From G963668345 sp965226215 (GTDB lineage: Bacteria; Acidobacteriota; Terriglobia; Bryobacterales; UBA6623), in contig CBDDCH010000002.1 in NCBI GenBank assembly GCA_965226215.1, positions 4,526,001 to 4,590,000 of the forward strand: a stretch of 64,000 bases of DNA. Direction: 5' to 3'. The notes beneath the pieces are model-generated. The model was not told the origin of the DNA, made no database searches, and saw only the letters and a list, made by a program, of their open reading frames with translations. A program made the translations under genes and the position numbers. Shown here in pieces: positions 45,989 to 56,020 of this stretch (position 1 is its first letter; the number at the start of each line of letters is the position of its first letter).

Positions 45989-47279
45989 TCTCGCACAACA
46001 CAAGTGTTGCATTGGTCGTGGTCTGGCAGCTCTTCATCCTTGCGGGGGGATAGGGCCGAAGTTCCTCCTGTACCTCTTCAGAAGCATAGAACCCGTGATA
46101 TCGGGCAAGGGAACAGGTTCGACATTCAAAGCCGTTACCAAGGCGTTCGTGGAAGGCCTTGAATTCAACCTGCCCCCACTGCCCGAACAGCACCGCATCG
46201 TTGCCAAGATCGAGGAACTGTTTTCCGAACTCGACAAGGGCGTCGAGAGCCTGAAGACGGCGCGCGGGCAGCTCAAGGTCTATCGCCAGGCCGTGCTCAA
46301 GCATGCCTTCGAAGGCAAGCTCACGGCGCAATGGCGCGAAGAGAACAAAGACAAGCTTGAGAAGCCCGAGCAATTGCTTGCGCGCATCAAGCAGGAGCGG
46401 GAGACGCGCTACGAGCGACAACTCAAGGAGTGGAAGGCCGCTGTCAGGACATGGGAATCTGGTGCTAAGCGAGGCAGGAAGCCAAACAAGCCACGAGATC
46501 CGAAGCCGCTCGGCAAGCTAGACGAAAGTGTGCCTCCGAACCTGCCACAACTGCCGAAATCATGGGCATGGGAAAAGCTTGGGTGGATGACCTGCGGAGT
46601 GGAGTACGGCACAGCCGCAAAGTCTATGAAGTCGGGCACGGTGCCAGTTCTACGCATGGGAAATATCCAGAACGCGAAGTTTGATTGGACAGACCTTGCA
46701 TACACCTCTGACGATGACGAGATCGCTGAGTATCTGTTGCACGATGGTGATGTTCTCTTCAACCGTACTAACAGTCCCGAGCTGGTTGGCAAGACTGCCA
46801 TTTACCGGGGAAAATGCCCGGCGATATTCGCCGGATATCTCATTCGTGTGAACCAAATCTGCACGATTGTTGAGAGCCAATACGTAAACCTGTTTCTCAA
46901 CTCGGACGTTGCCCGACAGTACGGCAACAGCATCAAGACGGACGGTGTCAACCAGTCAAACATCAACGGCGCCAAACTCTCAAACTACCCATTTCCGTAC
47001 TGTTCGATTGAAGAACAGCGCGAAATCGCCAGAATTCTTGAGAAGACACTCTCGCTCCTCGATGATACGGAAGCGGACATTAGCCAGGAGCTCCAAAAAG
47101 CCGATGCCCTTGGCCAATCGATTTTGAAGAAAGCCTTCAGCGGCCAACTCGTCGCGCAGGACCCCAGCGATGAGCCCGCGTCGGTTCTCCTGGACCAGAT
47201 CAAGGCGGAGAGGAAAGAGGCCAGCAAGGGTCGCGAGACCACCAAGAGAACCAGAAAGAAGAGGAAGCCCGCCGCATGA
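45989..47279 (+). pseudogene. hsdS: Type I specificity subunit, 3' part
   Basis: The frame is open from the IS edge (LAQHKCCIGRGLAALHP, SGKGTGSTFKAVTKAF). It contains the first conserved helix (LPEQHRIVAKIEELFSELDK), the second target-recognition domain (about 46560-46960; VLRMGNIQNAKFDW) and the second helix (REIARILEKTLSLLDD). A GTG at 46095 might start translation of a partial protein with one recognition domain and the spacer helices. The stop overlaps the hsdM start (ATGA). Confidence 0.88.
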
Positions 47280-48763
47280 ACACCGCCCCCATCGTTTCCA
47301 GAGTCTGGAGTTTTTGCACCACCCTGCGCGATGACGGGGTCGGCTATGGCGACTACCTGGAGCAGCTCACCTATCTGATCTTCCTCAAGATGGATGACGA
47401 GTATGCCAAACCGCCTTACAACCGCGATGTCGGCGTCCCCGCCGAATACAACTGGCAAAGCCTGAGACCGAAGAAAGGTGCAGAACTTGAAAGCCACTAC
47501 ATCGCGTTGCTGCGGGAACTCGGCACCAGGAAAGGCATGCTGGGGCAGATCTTCACCAAGGCCCAGAACAAGATTCAGGACCCAGCCAAGCTGTTCCGCC
47601 TTATCGACATGGTCGACGACACCGAGTGGGTCACCATGGGTGCCGACATCAAGGGCGATATCTACGAGAATCTGCTGGAGCGAAACGCCGAGGACACCAA
47701 ATCAGGCGCTGGCCAGTATTTCACGCCGCGGGCGCTCATCCGCGCCATGGTCGAATGCGCATGGCCCGAACCGGGCAAGCTCATCGCCGACCCGGCCTGT
47801 GGTACAGGCGGTTTCTTTCTGGCCGCCTACGACTTCATGACCAACTCGGATAACTTCAAGCTCGACAAGAAGCAGAAGGCGTTTCTGAAGCACGAAGCAT
47901 TTCATGGCAACGAGATCGTCGCCAATACACGCCGCCTGTGCCTGATGAACATGTTCCTGCACAACATCGGTGAGATCGATGGGGGCGCGCCCATATCACC
48001 GAATGACGCGCTTGTGGCCGATGCCGGCAAGCGTTTTGACTATGTGCTTGCGAACCCGCCTTTCGGCAAGAAGAGTTCGATGAGCTTCACGAACGAGGAG
48101 GGCGAACAGGACAAGGACGACCTGACCTACAACCGGCAGGATTTCTGGGCGACCACCTCGAACAAACAGCTCAATTTCTTGCAGCACATTCGCACGATGT
48201 TGAAGACTACCGGCCGCGCTGCCGTTGTCGTGCCGGACAACGTGCTGTTTGAGGGCGGTGCCGGTGAAACGATTCGCAAGAAGCTGCTGGACAATACTGA
48301 CCTGCACACCATCCTGCGCCTTCCGACCGGCGTGTTCTACGCTCAAGGGGTCAAGGCTAATGTGATCTTCTTCGACAACCACGAAGCCAGCCCGAACCCC
48401 TGGACGAAGCAGGTCTGGTACTACGACTATCGCACCAATATTCACCACACGCTGAAGAAGAAGCCGATGCGTTTCGAGGACCTGTCGGATTTCGTCAGAT
48501 GCTACAACCCACAGAACCGGCACAAGCGCAAGGCGACCTGGGACGAGAAGGAGACACCGGAGGGCCGTTGGCGCAGCTACAGCTATGAGGAGATCCGCGC
48601 GCGCGACAAGACCAGTCTCGATATTTTCTGGCTCAGGGACAAGAGCCTGACGGACCTGGACAACCTGCCTGAGCCCGACGAGCTGGCCGAGGAAATCATC
48701 GAGAACCTCGAAGCCGGACTGGAGAGCTTCCGGCAAGTGCTGACGGAACTTGGATTAAAGTGA
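47276..48763 (+). CDS. hsdM: Type I DNA methyltransferase, M subunit
   Basis: It has 495 residues. The N-terminal helical HsdM domain (LTYLIFLKMDDEY) precedes an N6-adenine methyltransferase with DPACGTGGFF (about 172-181; SAM motif I) and NPPFGKK (about 260; catalytic motif IV). Length is normal. Without intact HsdS the complex cannot recognise its site, so both methylation and restriction are expected to be off. Confidence 0.93.
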   Translation: MNTAPIVSRVWSFCTTLRDDGVGYGDYLEQLTYLIFLKMDDEYAKPPYNRDVGVPAEYNWQSLRPKKGAELESHYIALLRELGTRKGMLGQIFTKAQNKIQDPAKLFRLIDMVDDTEWVTMGADIKGDIYENLLERNAEDTKSGAGQYFTPRALIRAMVECAWPEPGKLIADPACGTGGFFLAAYDFMTNSDNFKLDKKQKAFLKHEAFHGNEIVANTRRLCLMNMFLHNIGEIDGGAPISPNDALVADAGKRFDYVLANPPFGKKSSMSFTNEEGEQDKDDLTYNRQDFWATTSNKQLNFLQHIRTMLKTTGRAAVVVPDNVLFEGGAGETIRKKLLDNTDLHTILRLPTGVFYAQGVKANVIFFDNHEASPNPWTKQVWYYDYRTNIHHTLKKKPMRFEDLSDFVRCYNPQNRHKRKATWDEKETPEGRWRSYSYEEIRARDKTSLDIFWLRDKSLTDLDNLPEPDELAEEIIENLEAGLESFRQVLTELGLK

Positions 48764-48832
48764 CGGAAAGGAACGGTTCGTGAGTGTCCGGCAAGCCAGA
48801 TCCGACTATTCAGACCGCGACGGAGGCCGATC

Positions 48833-50290
48833 ATGATCCCGTCGGTCAGCATCCTGCAGATTTCGGATCTTCACCGTGAGCGACTGAGCCCGATTCGCAA
48901 TGACGTTCTCCTAAACTCCCTGGAGAACGACCGGACCCGTTACGCAACCGGGCGCGACAGCGCTCCTATCCGCTCACCGGACATCATCGTTGTCAGCGGC
49001 GACATCATTCGCGGTGTCCCGCCTGGCACCGACGACTACGAAGCGAAACTCGGCCAGCAACATCAGGAGGCACTGCAATTCCTCACCGCCCTGACGGACC
49101 GATTGCTCGGAGGCGACCGCAAGCGCCTCGTGCTCGTACCAGGAAATCACGATGTCAGCGCCTGCCACTTCATCCAGAGCCTCGAACCCATCGAGCTGGC
49201 TGCCGACGGCAAGAACGAGCTCGTGTCTGAGTTGTTCTACCCCGGCTCAAGACTGCGCTGGTCGTGGCAAGACTTCGGACTGTACAAGGTCGCAAACCTG
49301 GATGAATACGCGCGACGGCTTGCGCCATTCTCGGCCTTCTATGCTGAGTTCTACCAGGGTACCAGGGCGTTTGATCTTGACCCTGCAAGGCAATTCGACA
49401 TCTTTGACTATCCTGAGTTCAACCTGACGATTGTCGGCTTCTCAAGCTGCCATGAGAATGACTTCTTCAACAAGCAAGGGGGGATTCACCCCGGCTGCAT
49501 TGCCGAGGCCGGCCTGCGCCTTCGCAATCCCCAGTTCAACGGGCGAATCAGAGCGGCGGTGTGGCACCACAACACTGAGGGCTCGCCTGCTCAGAGCGAC
49601 TACATGGATGCCAGCATCCTCCAGAACCTGATCGATAGCGGCTTCAGTGTCGGGCTACATGGTCACCAGCATCGGCCGCGATGTTTTGACACGCGGTTCA
49701 ACTACGGTGGGAATGCCCGCCTCTCGGTTATCAGCGCGGGGACTCTCTGCGGAAGCTCGTCTTCCCGGTTCGGCCGCGCCTACAACCTGATTGAGCTCGA
49801 CCTTGAAACCTGTGAGGGCCACCTCCACGTGCGCGAAATGCTCAACGACGACCTTCAGCAACCGATCTGGAGATGTCGCCCCCTGCCTCCGGATACCGGC
49901 GCGCACTTGGCGTTCACCTTTGATCCGCCGCCGCCGCCGGTCGTGGCGCCAACCGCTGCCACGAGCGCGCTTCTCGAGGCTCAACGCCTGTATAACGAGA
50001 GCGCCTATGCAACGGCGGCTGACGTGTTGATTCCCCTTTCAGAGACCGATGGCCTTGCTAGGCGCCTGCTTCTGGACTGCCTGGGAAAGCTCAACGACAC
50101 GGCCCGCATTGTCGTTCACTTCGATCCGCCATTCAGTGAGACCGAGGCGATCTATCTGATGGAAGCGCTCTGGGCCGAGAAGGATCAGGAGCGCTTGCGC
50201 GCCCTCGTCGACGAACCTATTGTGGATGGGTCCGCCGATCCTGCTGTTGCTGAGATTCGGCGGAAGTACCAAGCGAGGTTGGCAAGATGA
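48833..50290 (+). CDS. Calcineurin-like metallophosphoesterase of a putative defence pair
   Basis: It has 485 residues, with GGAGG 11 bases before the ATG. Metallophosphoesterase motifs are complete: D12-L-H14, GD57, GN105-H106-D107, WH245-H246-N and GH278-Q-H280. The remaining 190 residues are helical and unassigned (about 375-485). The fold hydrolyses phosphodiester or phosphomonoester bonds; the substrate is unknown. It follows hsdM by 69 bases and its stop overlaps the ATG of the GHKL ATPase (ATGA), so the two are co-translated. Confidence 0.82.
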   Translation: MIPSVSILQISDLHRERLSPIRNDVLLNSLENDRTRYATGRDSAPIRSPDIIVVSGDIIRGVPPGTDDYEAKLGQQHQEALQFLTALTDRLLGGDRKRLVLVPGNHDVSACHFIQSLEPIELAADGKNELVSELFYPGSRLRWSWQDFGLYKVANLDEYARRLAPFSAFYAEFYQGTRAFDLDPARQFDIFDYPEFNLTIVGFSSCHENDFFNKQGGIHPGCIAEAGLRLRNPQFNGRIRAAVWHHNTEGSPAQSDYMDASILQNLIDSGFSVGLHGHQHRPRCFDTRFNYGGNARLSVISAGTLCGSSSSRFGRAYNLIELDLETCEGHLHVREMLNDDLQQPIWRCRPLPPDTGAHLAFTFDPPPPPVVAPTAATSALLEAQRLYNESAYATAADVLIPLSETDGLARRLLLDCLGKLNDTARIVVHFDPPFSETEAIYLMEALWAEKDQERLRALVDEPIVDGSADPAVAEIRRKYQARLAR

Positions 50291-52593
50291 GCGCCGGGGC
50301 AAAGGAACGTATCGCGTTTGACGTTGAGACCAGCAGAATCCTGCAGATTCTGTCGTCGGAGATATACGACTCGCCAAAAGCGTTTCTCCGCGAGAATCTC
50401 CAGAACGCCTATGACGCGATCCTGATGCGCTGCACAGTTGAGGGTACACCCCTTTCTGAAAGACGAATCGACGTCACCGTTGAGGGGCGGACGCTCACCG
50501 TCCAGGATGACGGCATCGGCATGACCGATGAGGTGCTCAAGAATAACTTCTGGAAGGCCGGCTCCAGTGGAAAAAAGTCAGAACTGGCTCAGCGCTCTGG
50601 TGTCATTGGTACGTTCGGTATTGGAGCGATGGCGAACTTTGGCGTTTGCGAAGCCCTGCGCGTCGAGACACGACACATAGAGTCTGATACCACTCTGATC
50701 AGCTCCGCGCGCCGCGAGAATCTGCGCATTGCCCAAGAGTGCATCGATCTCGAACGCTCGACAGCAGATCGAGACGCGGGAACGCTCATCATCGCCGAAC
50801 TAGACGCCTCGTCCCCCATCGATGCTGCATCCGTGAAGGACTACCTAAGGCCGTACGTCCGCTTCCTGCCTGTTCCGGTTGCGGTCAACGGTGAACTCAT
50901 CAGCCAAGCCAGTTTCGAGGCGACTCTCGGGGAGAAGGCATCCCGCTTCGTCCAGCACGCTACGCGGCAGATTGAGAAAGACGGACTCGCCGGACGTCTA
51001 GAGACCCTCCTCAATTCGCAGGCCCGCCTTCTCGCCAGGCTGACCGACATCACTCTCAACGGTGAGGCCCTTACGGGCGAGCTCTTTCTTGTCCAGGACG
51101 GCGGTCAGACTCTTGGCTTCCGCAATCTCTTCGGCCTTGCACCTCTTCCTGTATCCAGTGCCTACAGCCTCGGCGGATTTGTCAATCTCAACATCCTTCG
51201 CCCAACCGCTGGCCGCGAGGCCTTGAGCCGTGAAAGCATTCAGCACGTCTCGAACATGGTTGCCATGATCGAGGCTGAGGCCTCGAAGGATATCGCGGAG
51301 ACGAACGCGGCGGACCAGAACCAGAGCTTTCAGCAGTACATTCTGTCTCACGGGCTGACGGCTCTCGCGAACAATGTTACTGTTCCCGTCTTGCCCTCAC
51401 GCTCCGACATCGCCCTTGGCGCGCTGGCCACGTGGGAGCCTGGCAAAACAAAGCTCTATTATGTTGGTCGCGATCAAACAATTCTGCAGCGCTTCGCGAG
51501 CGAACAAACCAATCTTGTTCATGTCAGCCAGTCGAATCCTCGGCGCAATCTGCAGCTTCGGTATCTTGAGGCCATTCTCAGAATGGAACAGGTCCCGGAG
51601 AAGACGATCGTCGATCGCATTCCGGGCACTGCGCTCAGCTTTGAAGAAGCGATGTGCCTCGTACGTGTTCGGGGCGTTCTTCTTGATGACTACTTGATGC
51701 CGGATGTCGACCTGGCTTTCGCTTCCATCAGTCACGGTGTTGCTTTTCATGTGGAACGGACTAAGAACGCCTTCGAAGTGTCCGTTGCCCGCGACATGCC
51801 GGCTGCCCAGATGGTCGTCGAGTGCTACAACACTGCCAGGGACGTGTTTGATGGATTCGTTAAGGATTTCGTTCGTGAGCATCTTTACAGTCACATTCGC
51901 GATCACGTGCCGTCGTCGACGCGCCAGGGACGCGATGCGCTGTACAAACGTCTCAAAGAGAACAAAGAACTGTTCCGTTACGAAGAAAACGAGTTCGGAG
52001 AGGTCGAGGCTCTTCTTGCCGAGTATCTATCTGGAAAGGTTGATTTTGATCAGGTTCTCCGCGCCTCTGCTGGCCGTGCGTCGAGCCAGCGTCAGCAGGT
52101 AAGCAGCGAGCAGGTCGGCACCGTCGAACAGGAAATCCCAGACATCATCGGCGCAGCCAACTCCCCTCCGCAAAATGGACTAGAGCCCGCCCCACCCATT
52201 TTGCGGCCAGACATGGTGACGGACATGAAGGTCCTAACCGTTGCGGCCGCCCACGAAAAGCTCAATCACTTCCAGATGTTCCTGGCTCTCTCTGACCGCG
52301 CCGTCAGAATTGAGGGTGAATTCTTCAAATGGCCCCACACGACAAAGCTGATTTGGGGCACACACCGCGTCACTTACATTTTTACCGACGCAACCGGGGG
52401 CTTGAGCTTTTACTACGACATAGAACTCAAGGAGCCTCTCGAAACCAACACCACTGGCGGCGCGATGTTCCCGACAACGACAATCATTACCAAGGACCGG
52501 GTCTACATTCCTGTCCCCAGAGATCTTGAGCCGGTTTTTCACATCACCGCGGGCGCCAAAGAGTTCTACGTACGCTTCGACACGATTCCTTAG
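50287..52593 (+). CDS. GHKL (Hsp90-like) ATPase of a putative defence pair
   Basis: It has 768 residues. The N-terminal GHKL fold is complete: ENLQNAYDA (N37-N40 region, Mg-binding), DDGIGM (D75-G76-I-G78) and GVIGTFGIGAMA (about 105-116, ATP lid). It then has an Hsp90/HtpG-like middle part, a long unassigned region and a β-rich C-terminus. GHKL proteins with long extra domains recur in bacterial defence loci, where ATP drives clamp-like conformational changes. Coupling to a phosphoesterase suggests one complex. I do not recognise it as a named system. Confidence 0.78.
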   Translation: MSAGAKERIAFDVETSRILQILSSEIYDSPKAFLRENLQNAYDAILMRCTVEGTPLSERRIDVTVEGRTLTVQDDGIGMTDEVLKNNFWKAGSSGKKSELAQRSGVIGTFGIGAMANFGVCEALRVETRHIESDTTLISSARRENLRIAQECIDLERSTADRDAGTLIIAELDASSPIDAASVKDYLRPYVRFLPVPVAVNGELISQASFEATLGEKASRFVQHATRQIEKDGLAGRLETLLNSQARLLARLTDITLNGEALTGELFLVQDGGQTLGFRNLFGLAPLPVSSAYSLGGFVNLNILRPTAGREALSRESIQHVSNMVAMIEAEASKDIAETNAADQNQSFQQYILSHGLTALANNVTVPVLPSRSDIALGALATWEPGKTKLYYVGRDQTILQRFASEQTNLVHVSQSNPRRNLQLRYLEAILRMEQVPEKTIVDRIPGTALSFEEAMCLVRVRGVLLDDYLMPDVDLAFASISHGVAFHVERTKNAFEVSVARDMPAAQMVVECYNTARDVFDGFVKDFVREHLYSHIRDHVPSSTRQGRDALYKRLKENKELFRYEENEFGEVEALLAEYLSGKVDFDQVLRASAGRASSQRQQVSSEQVGTVEQEIPDIIGAANSPPQNGLEPAPPILRPDMVTDMKVLTVAAAHEKLNHFQMFLALSDRAVRIEGEFFKWPHTTKLIWGTHRVTYIFTDATGGLSFYYDIELKEPLETNTTGGAMFPTTTIITKDRVYIPVPRDLEPVFHITAGAKEFYVRFDTIP

Positions 52594-52662
52594 CAGTGCC
52601 TTCCACCGGTGGGGCCCCTTACTCAAAACAGGGAGCGGGGATTCTGTGTAACCTCTTTTTTT

Positions 52663-53961
52663 GGCTCTTCCGGGTTTTAAGTGGGCGAAGGAGCCAGATC
52701 GAGTTTCCCACAGTGGAAGTAGATGGCGTTGATGAAGTTCTGTTGATTGCGGAAACCGCGCGCCGTGGCCTTGACCCATTGAATCCTTGAGTTCAACCCC
52801 TCGCTGACCGCGTTCGTAATGCGGTGTTTCAGATACGTGAGTATGTTTTCGAGGCGAGCCGTCAACATCCGCGCTACGGTGACCATCGGCGTCAGCCGGC
52901 TGCGACTCGCCCAGCCGCGCCATTGCTCGAAGAAAGCTCGCGCCGCCGATTCGCGACGATAGTCGAACAGCCGCATCGCCGTTTCCTTCAACGCCCACGC
53001 CCGCGCCGTCTTCAAGTCGCTTTCGCGCAGCGCGCGGAACTCGCGCCAGGCGTCCTCGGAAAAGTTCGCCGGATGCCGCAGCCAAGCGTACTTCGTGCCT
53101 GTCAAACGCTCGTCGCCGAGGGCCAGTAAACGCTTGTTCTCCGCCCGCCGCACCTGGTCCACCGCCTTCGCCAGATGCGCCGCGATGTGATATTTGTCGT
53201 AAACGATCTTTTTCTCCGATTCGTCGAGATGCTCCCGGGTCGAGGCGACGTAAGGATCCCACATGTCCATCGCGACGGCCTCGACTCGGGCGAGTTGCTC
53301 TGCGCTCAACGTCTTCCAAAAGCCGTCCAGGCTGGCCTGGCGGCGTCCCTCGGCGACGAACAACACGCGCGAGCGGTTGAGATCGTTGACGACGGTGAGA
53401 TAGCGATGGCGCTTGCGGAAGCTCTTCTCGTCGACGCCCAGGTAGGGAATCGGCTCTGCCGCGCGACGTTCGAGCCCACGTTGCACGGCGCGTTCCAGGA
53501 TGCCGTGAATCTCGTCCCAGCTCAGCGCCAGCAACTCGGCGATGCCTTGCTGGCTGGCTTCCTTCAGCCACGAGATCGCGAGAGCTTCAAACAGCGCGGT
53601 GAAGCGGCTGGAAGCCTCGGCCCAGGGCAGTCGCACGACGCGCGGCCCGTGCTCGGAGCAGTCGCTGCGCGGCGGCCGGGCGTGCAGGATCGTGCGGTAC
53701 TGACAGGTGTCGAGGTGACGCCAGCGGCGTTCGGGCTGATGATCGTGGAGTGCGCACACGGCGCTGCATTGGCGGCACGGCCAGCGGACTTGCTCGTCGT
53801 GTTCGAGGAAGACGTGGACTTCGCCGTCGGCTCGGCGCAGCTCCACTCGCACGACTTTCCAGGGACTTTCGATGCCCAGAATCTGGCGGTATAGCTCGCG
53901 GTCTTGCATCCCGCGAGACTACCACCGAGCCTCACTCGCCCACTAGAAACCCGGAAGAACC
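52663..53961. mobile_element. ISL3-family element, copy 1
   Basis: It is 1299 bp, with ends GGCTCTTCCGGGTTTTAAGT and the complement of GGTTCTTCCGGGTTTCTAGT. The flanks 52655-52662 and 53962-53969 are the identical 8-bp duplication CTTTTTTT. It is nearly identical to the copy at 54533-55831, with two base differences noticed. Confidence 0.93.
52677..53909 (-). CDS. ISL3-family transposase, copy 1
   Basis: It has 410 residues. An N-terminal zinc finger (WPCRQCSAVC, then a Cys/His pair) and helix-turn-helix region precede the DDE_Tnp_ISL3 domain (PYLGVDEKSF first Asp, AVAMDMWDPY second Asp, SEGLNSRIQWVKA Glu). All motifs are present, so it should be active. It differs from copy 2 by Glu for Gly in SEDAW and Arg for Ser in GRRQ. 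Confidence 0.93.
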   Translation of the reverse strand: MQDRELYRQILGIESPWKVVRVELRRADGEVHVFLEHDEQVRWPCRQCSAVCALHDHQPERRWRHLDTCQYRTILHARPPRSDCSEHGPRVVRLPWAEASSRFTALFEALAISWLKEASQQGIAELLALSWDEIHGILERAVQRGLERRAAEPIPYLGVDEKSFRKRHRYLTVVNDLNRSRVLFVAEGRRQASLDGFWKTLSAEQLARVEAVAMDMWDPYVASTREHLDESEKKIVYDKYHIAAHLAKAVDQVRRAENKRLLALGDERLTGTKYAWLRHPANFSEDAWREFRALRESDLKTARAWALKETAMRLFDYRRESAARAFFEQWRGWASRSRLTPMVTVARMLTARLENILTYLKHRITNAVSEGLNSRIQWVKATARGFRNQQNFINAIYFHCGKLDLAPSPT

Positions 53962-54112
53962 CTTTTTTTAGGGAATTATAGACTTTAGTTGACAGCCCTT
54001 CTGTATTCTGTGCTAAGGTCTCAGCGATGTTAACCGCAACACACCAGCAAAGTTGATACAGGTTATATCTTGACTCAACAGTTTACCTGTGCTATACGTG
54101 AATTCTGTGAAC

Positions 54113-54283
54113 ATGACCAAACCGAACACGAACGGGCGCGGCCCAGGCCGTCCCGTCAAAAACATAGTGCCCAAGATCCCCGCTTCCGCCGAGCAAATCT
54201 TCAAGGCCATATTTCGAGCGTCCCGGAAGAAACGCGATGCTCGGGTCAAGAGAGAGATTACCCGGCTCCCAACCAGCAAGTAA
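54113..54283 (+). CDS. Small basic protein inside the IS1595 element
   Basis: It has 56 residues from ATG 54113 (an upstream GTG at 54089 is possible). It has a NGRGPGRPVKN AT-hook-like start and a helical part, ASAEQIFKAIFRASRKKRD. It is unrelated to the transposase and is probably passenger. AT-hook-type sequence suggests DNA binding, but this is weak. Confidence 0.5.
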   Translation: MTKPNTNGRGPGRPVKNIVPKIPASAEQIFKAIFRASRKKRDARVKREITRLPTSK

Positions 54284-54320
54284 ATTGGCCGCGTTTTTCA
54301 GGCTTAGTCACCGCCGCCTG

Positions 54321-54532
54321 TTAGCCCCCTCTTTTGGGGAATAGATATGTGGCTACGATGAGCACAATGGATATGATTGTCGCAGTTGTTGTTCCCAAAA
54401 GTGTCATCAGGACGGCATCAGAAAGGAACTCTAGTCTGCATGCGGCTAAAACCCCCTGGAGTAAAAGAAGAACTAGAACGGCCCACACCCAAAATCGAAC
54501 TAGGTTGTAATAGTGCTTGGCGTATTTTTTTC
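54321..54532 (-). pseudogene. Putative PanAT-like toxin, C-terminal part (cut by ISL3)
   Basis: It encodes YAKHYYNLVRFWVWAVLVLL and a second hydrophobic helix (TATIISIVLIVATYLF), ending KRGG. Removing the ISL3 element and one duplication (GAAAAAAA on this strand) joins it in frame to the N-terminal part at 55832-56020, giving a 132-residue protein with a polar N-terminus and two membrane helices. Small membrane proteins are one known class of toxin paired with Panacea antitoxins. Confidence 0.7.
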
Positions 54533-55831
54533 GGCTCTTCCGGGTTTTAAGTGGGCGAAGGAGCCAGATCGAGTTTCCCACAGTGGAAGTAGATGGCGTT
54601 GATGAAGTTCTGTTGATTGCGGAAACCGCGCGCCGTGGCCTTGACCCATTGAATCCTTGAGTTCAACCCCTCGCTGACCGCGTTCGTAATGCGGTGTTTC
54701 AGATACGTGAGTATGTTTTCGAGGCGAGCCGTCAACATCCGCGCTACGGTGACCATCGGCGTCAGCCGGCTGCGACTCGCCCAGCCGCGCCATTGCTCGA
54801 AGAAAGCTCGCGCCGCCGATTCGCGACGATAGTCGAACAGCCGCATCGCCGTTTCCTTCAACGCCCACGCCCGCGCCGTCTTCAAGTCGCTTTCGCGCAG
54901 CGCGCGGAACTCGCGCCAGGCGTCCCCGGAAAAGTTCGCCGGATGCCGCAGCCAAGCGTACTTCGTGCCTGTCAAACGCTCGTCGCCGAGGGCCAGTAAA
55001 CGCTTGTTCTCCGCCCGCCGCACCTGGTCCACCGCCTTCGCCAGATGCGCCGCGATGTGATATTTGTCGTAAACGATCTTTTTCTCCGATTCGTCGAGAT
55101 GCTCCCGGGTCGAGGCGACGTAAGGATCCCACATGTCCATCGCGACGGCCTCGACTCGGGCGAGTTGCTCTGCGCTCAACGTCTTCCAAAAGCCGTCCAG
55201 GCTGGCCTGGCTGCGTCCCTCGGCGACGAACAACACGCGCGAGCGGTTGAGATCGTTGACGACGGTGAGATAGCGATGGCGCTTGCGGAAGCTCTTCTCG
55301 TCGACGCCCAGGTAGGGAATCGGCTCTGCCGCGCGACGTTCGAGCCCACGTTGCACGGCGCGTTCCAGGATGCCGTGAATCTCGTCCCAGCTCAGCGCCA
55401 GCAACTCGGCGATGCCTTGCTGGCTGGCTTCCTTCAGCCACGAGATCGCGAGAGCTTCAAACAGCGCGGTGAAGCGGCTGGAAGCCTCGGCCCAGGGCAG
55501 TCGCACGACGCGCGGCCCGTGCTCGGAGCAGTCGCTGCGCGGCGGCCGGGCGTGCAGGATCGTGCGGTACTGACAGGTGTCGAGGTGACGCCAGCGGCGT
55601 TCGGGCTGATGATCGTGGAGTGCGCACACGGCGCTGCATTGGCGGCACGGCCAGCGGACTTGCTCGTCGTGTTCGAGGAAGACGTGGACTTCGCCGTCGG
55701 CTCGGCGCAGCTCCACTCGCACGACTTTCCAGGGACTTTCGATGCCCAGAATCTGGCGGTATAGCTCGCGGTCTTGCATCCCGCGAGACTACCACCGAGC
55801 CTCACTCGCCCACTAGAAACCCGGAAGAACC
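54533..55831. mobile_element. ISL3-family element, copy 2, inside the IS1595 cargo
   Basis: It is 1299 bp with the same ends as copy 1. The flanks 54525-54532 and 55832-55839 are the identical 8-bp duplication TTTTTTTC. It interrupts the small membrane-protein gene. Both insertions used T-tracts. Confidence 0.93.
54547..55779 (-). CDS. ISL3-family transposase, copy 2
   Basis: It has 410 residues, identical to copy 1 except at two positions (SGDAW and GRSQ). The zinc finger, DDE residues and length are intact. Two near-identical copies within 2 kb show very recent transposition, one copy probably arising from the other. Confidence 0.93.
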   Translation of the reverse strand: MQDRELYRQILGIESPWKVVRVELRRADGEVHVFLEHDEQVRWPCRQCSAVCALHDHQPERRWRHLDTCQYRTILHARPPRSDCSEHGPRVVRLPWAEASSRFTALFEALAISWLKEASQQGIAELLALSWDEIHGILERAVQRGLERRAAEPIPYLGVDEKSFRKRHRYLTVVNDLNRSRVLFVAEGRSQASLDGFWKTLSAEQLARVEAVAMDMWDPYVASTREHLDESEKKIVYDKYHIAAHLAKAVDQVRRAENKRLLALGDERLTGTKYAWLRHPANFSGDAWREFRALRESDLKTARAWALKETAMRLFDYRRESAARAFFEQWRGWASRSRLTPMVTVARMLTARLENILTYLKHRITNAVSEGLNSRIQWVKATARGFRNQQNFINAIYFHCGKLDLAPSPT

Positions 55832-56020
55832 TTTTTTTCTTTCTTCACGATCCTGCTGGATGCCAGCTAGGTTTTCTTCACGCTCTGCGTTGTCAAATAC
55901 CAATCGCTCCTGATCAGGAGCTGTAGATTTGGTATCTGAAGGTGGTGCATCGAAACCAAAGATGCTATTGATGTCCAGCTTCTTTGGCTGGGTCTGTTCA
56001 GGCGGATCACTATCCTTCAC
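55832..56020 (-). pseudogene. Putative PanAT-like toxin, N-terminal part
   Basis: From ATG 56020 it encodes 62 polar residues (KKLDINSIFGFDAPP, RLVFDNAEREENLAGIQ) up to the ISL3 edge. The start overlaps the end of the Panacea gene by 11 bases, so the two genes formed one unit. As it stands the frame runs a few codons into the IS and stops without membrane helices. Confidence 0.7.

Noticed and set aside
52234..53571. A 445-residue minus-strand ORF crossing the ISL3 left edge
   Set aside because: It reads an alternative frame of the ISL3 transposase and the antisense of the GHKL gene; the same frame reappears at the second ISL3 copy.
53175..53894. A 239-residue plus-strand ORF inside each ISL3 copy
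   Set aside because: It is an antisense shadow of the transposase gene, identical in both copies only because the elements are identical.
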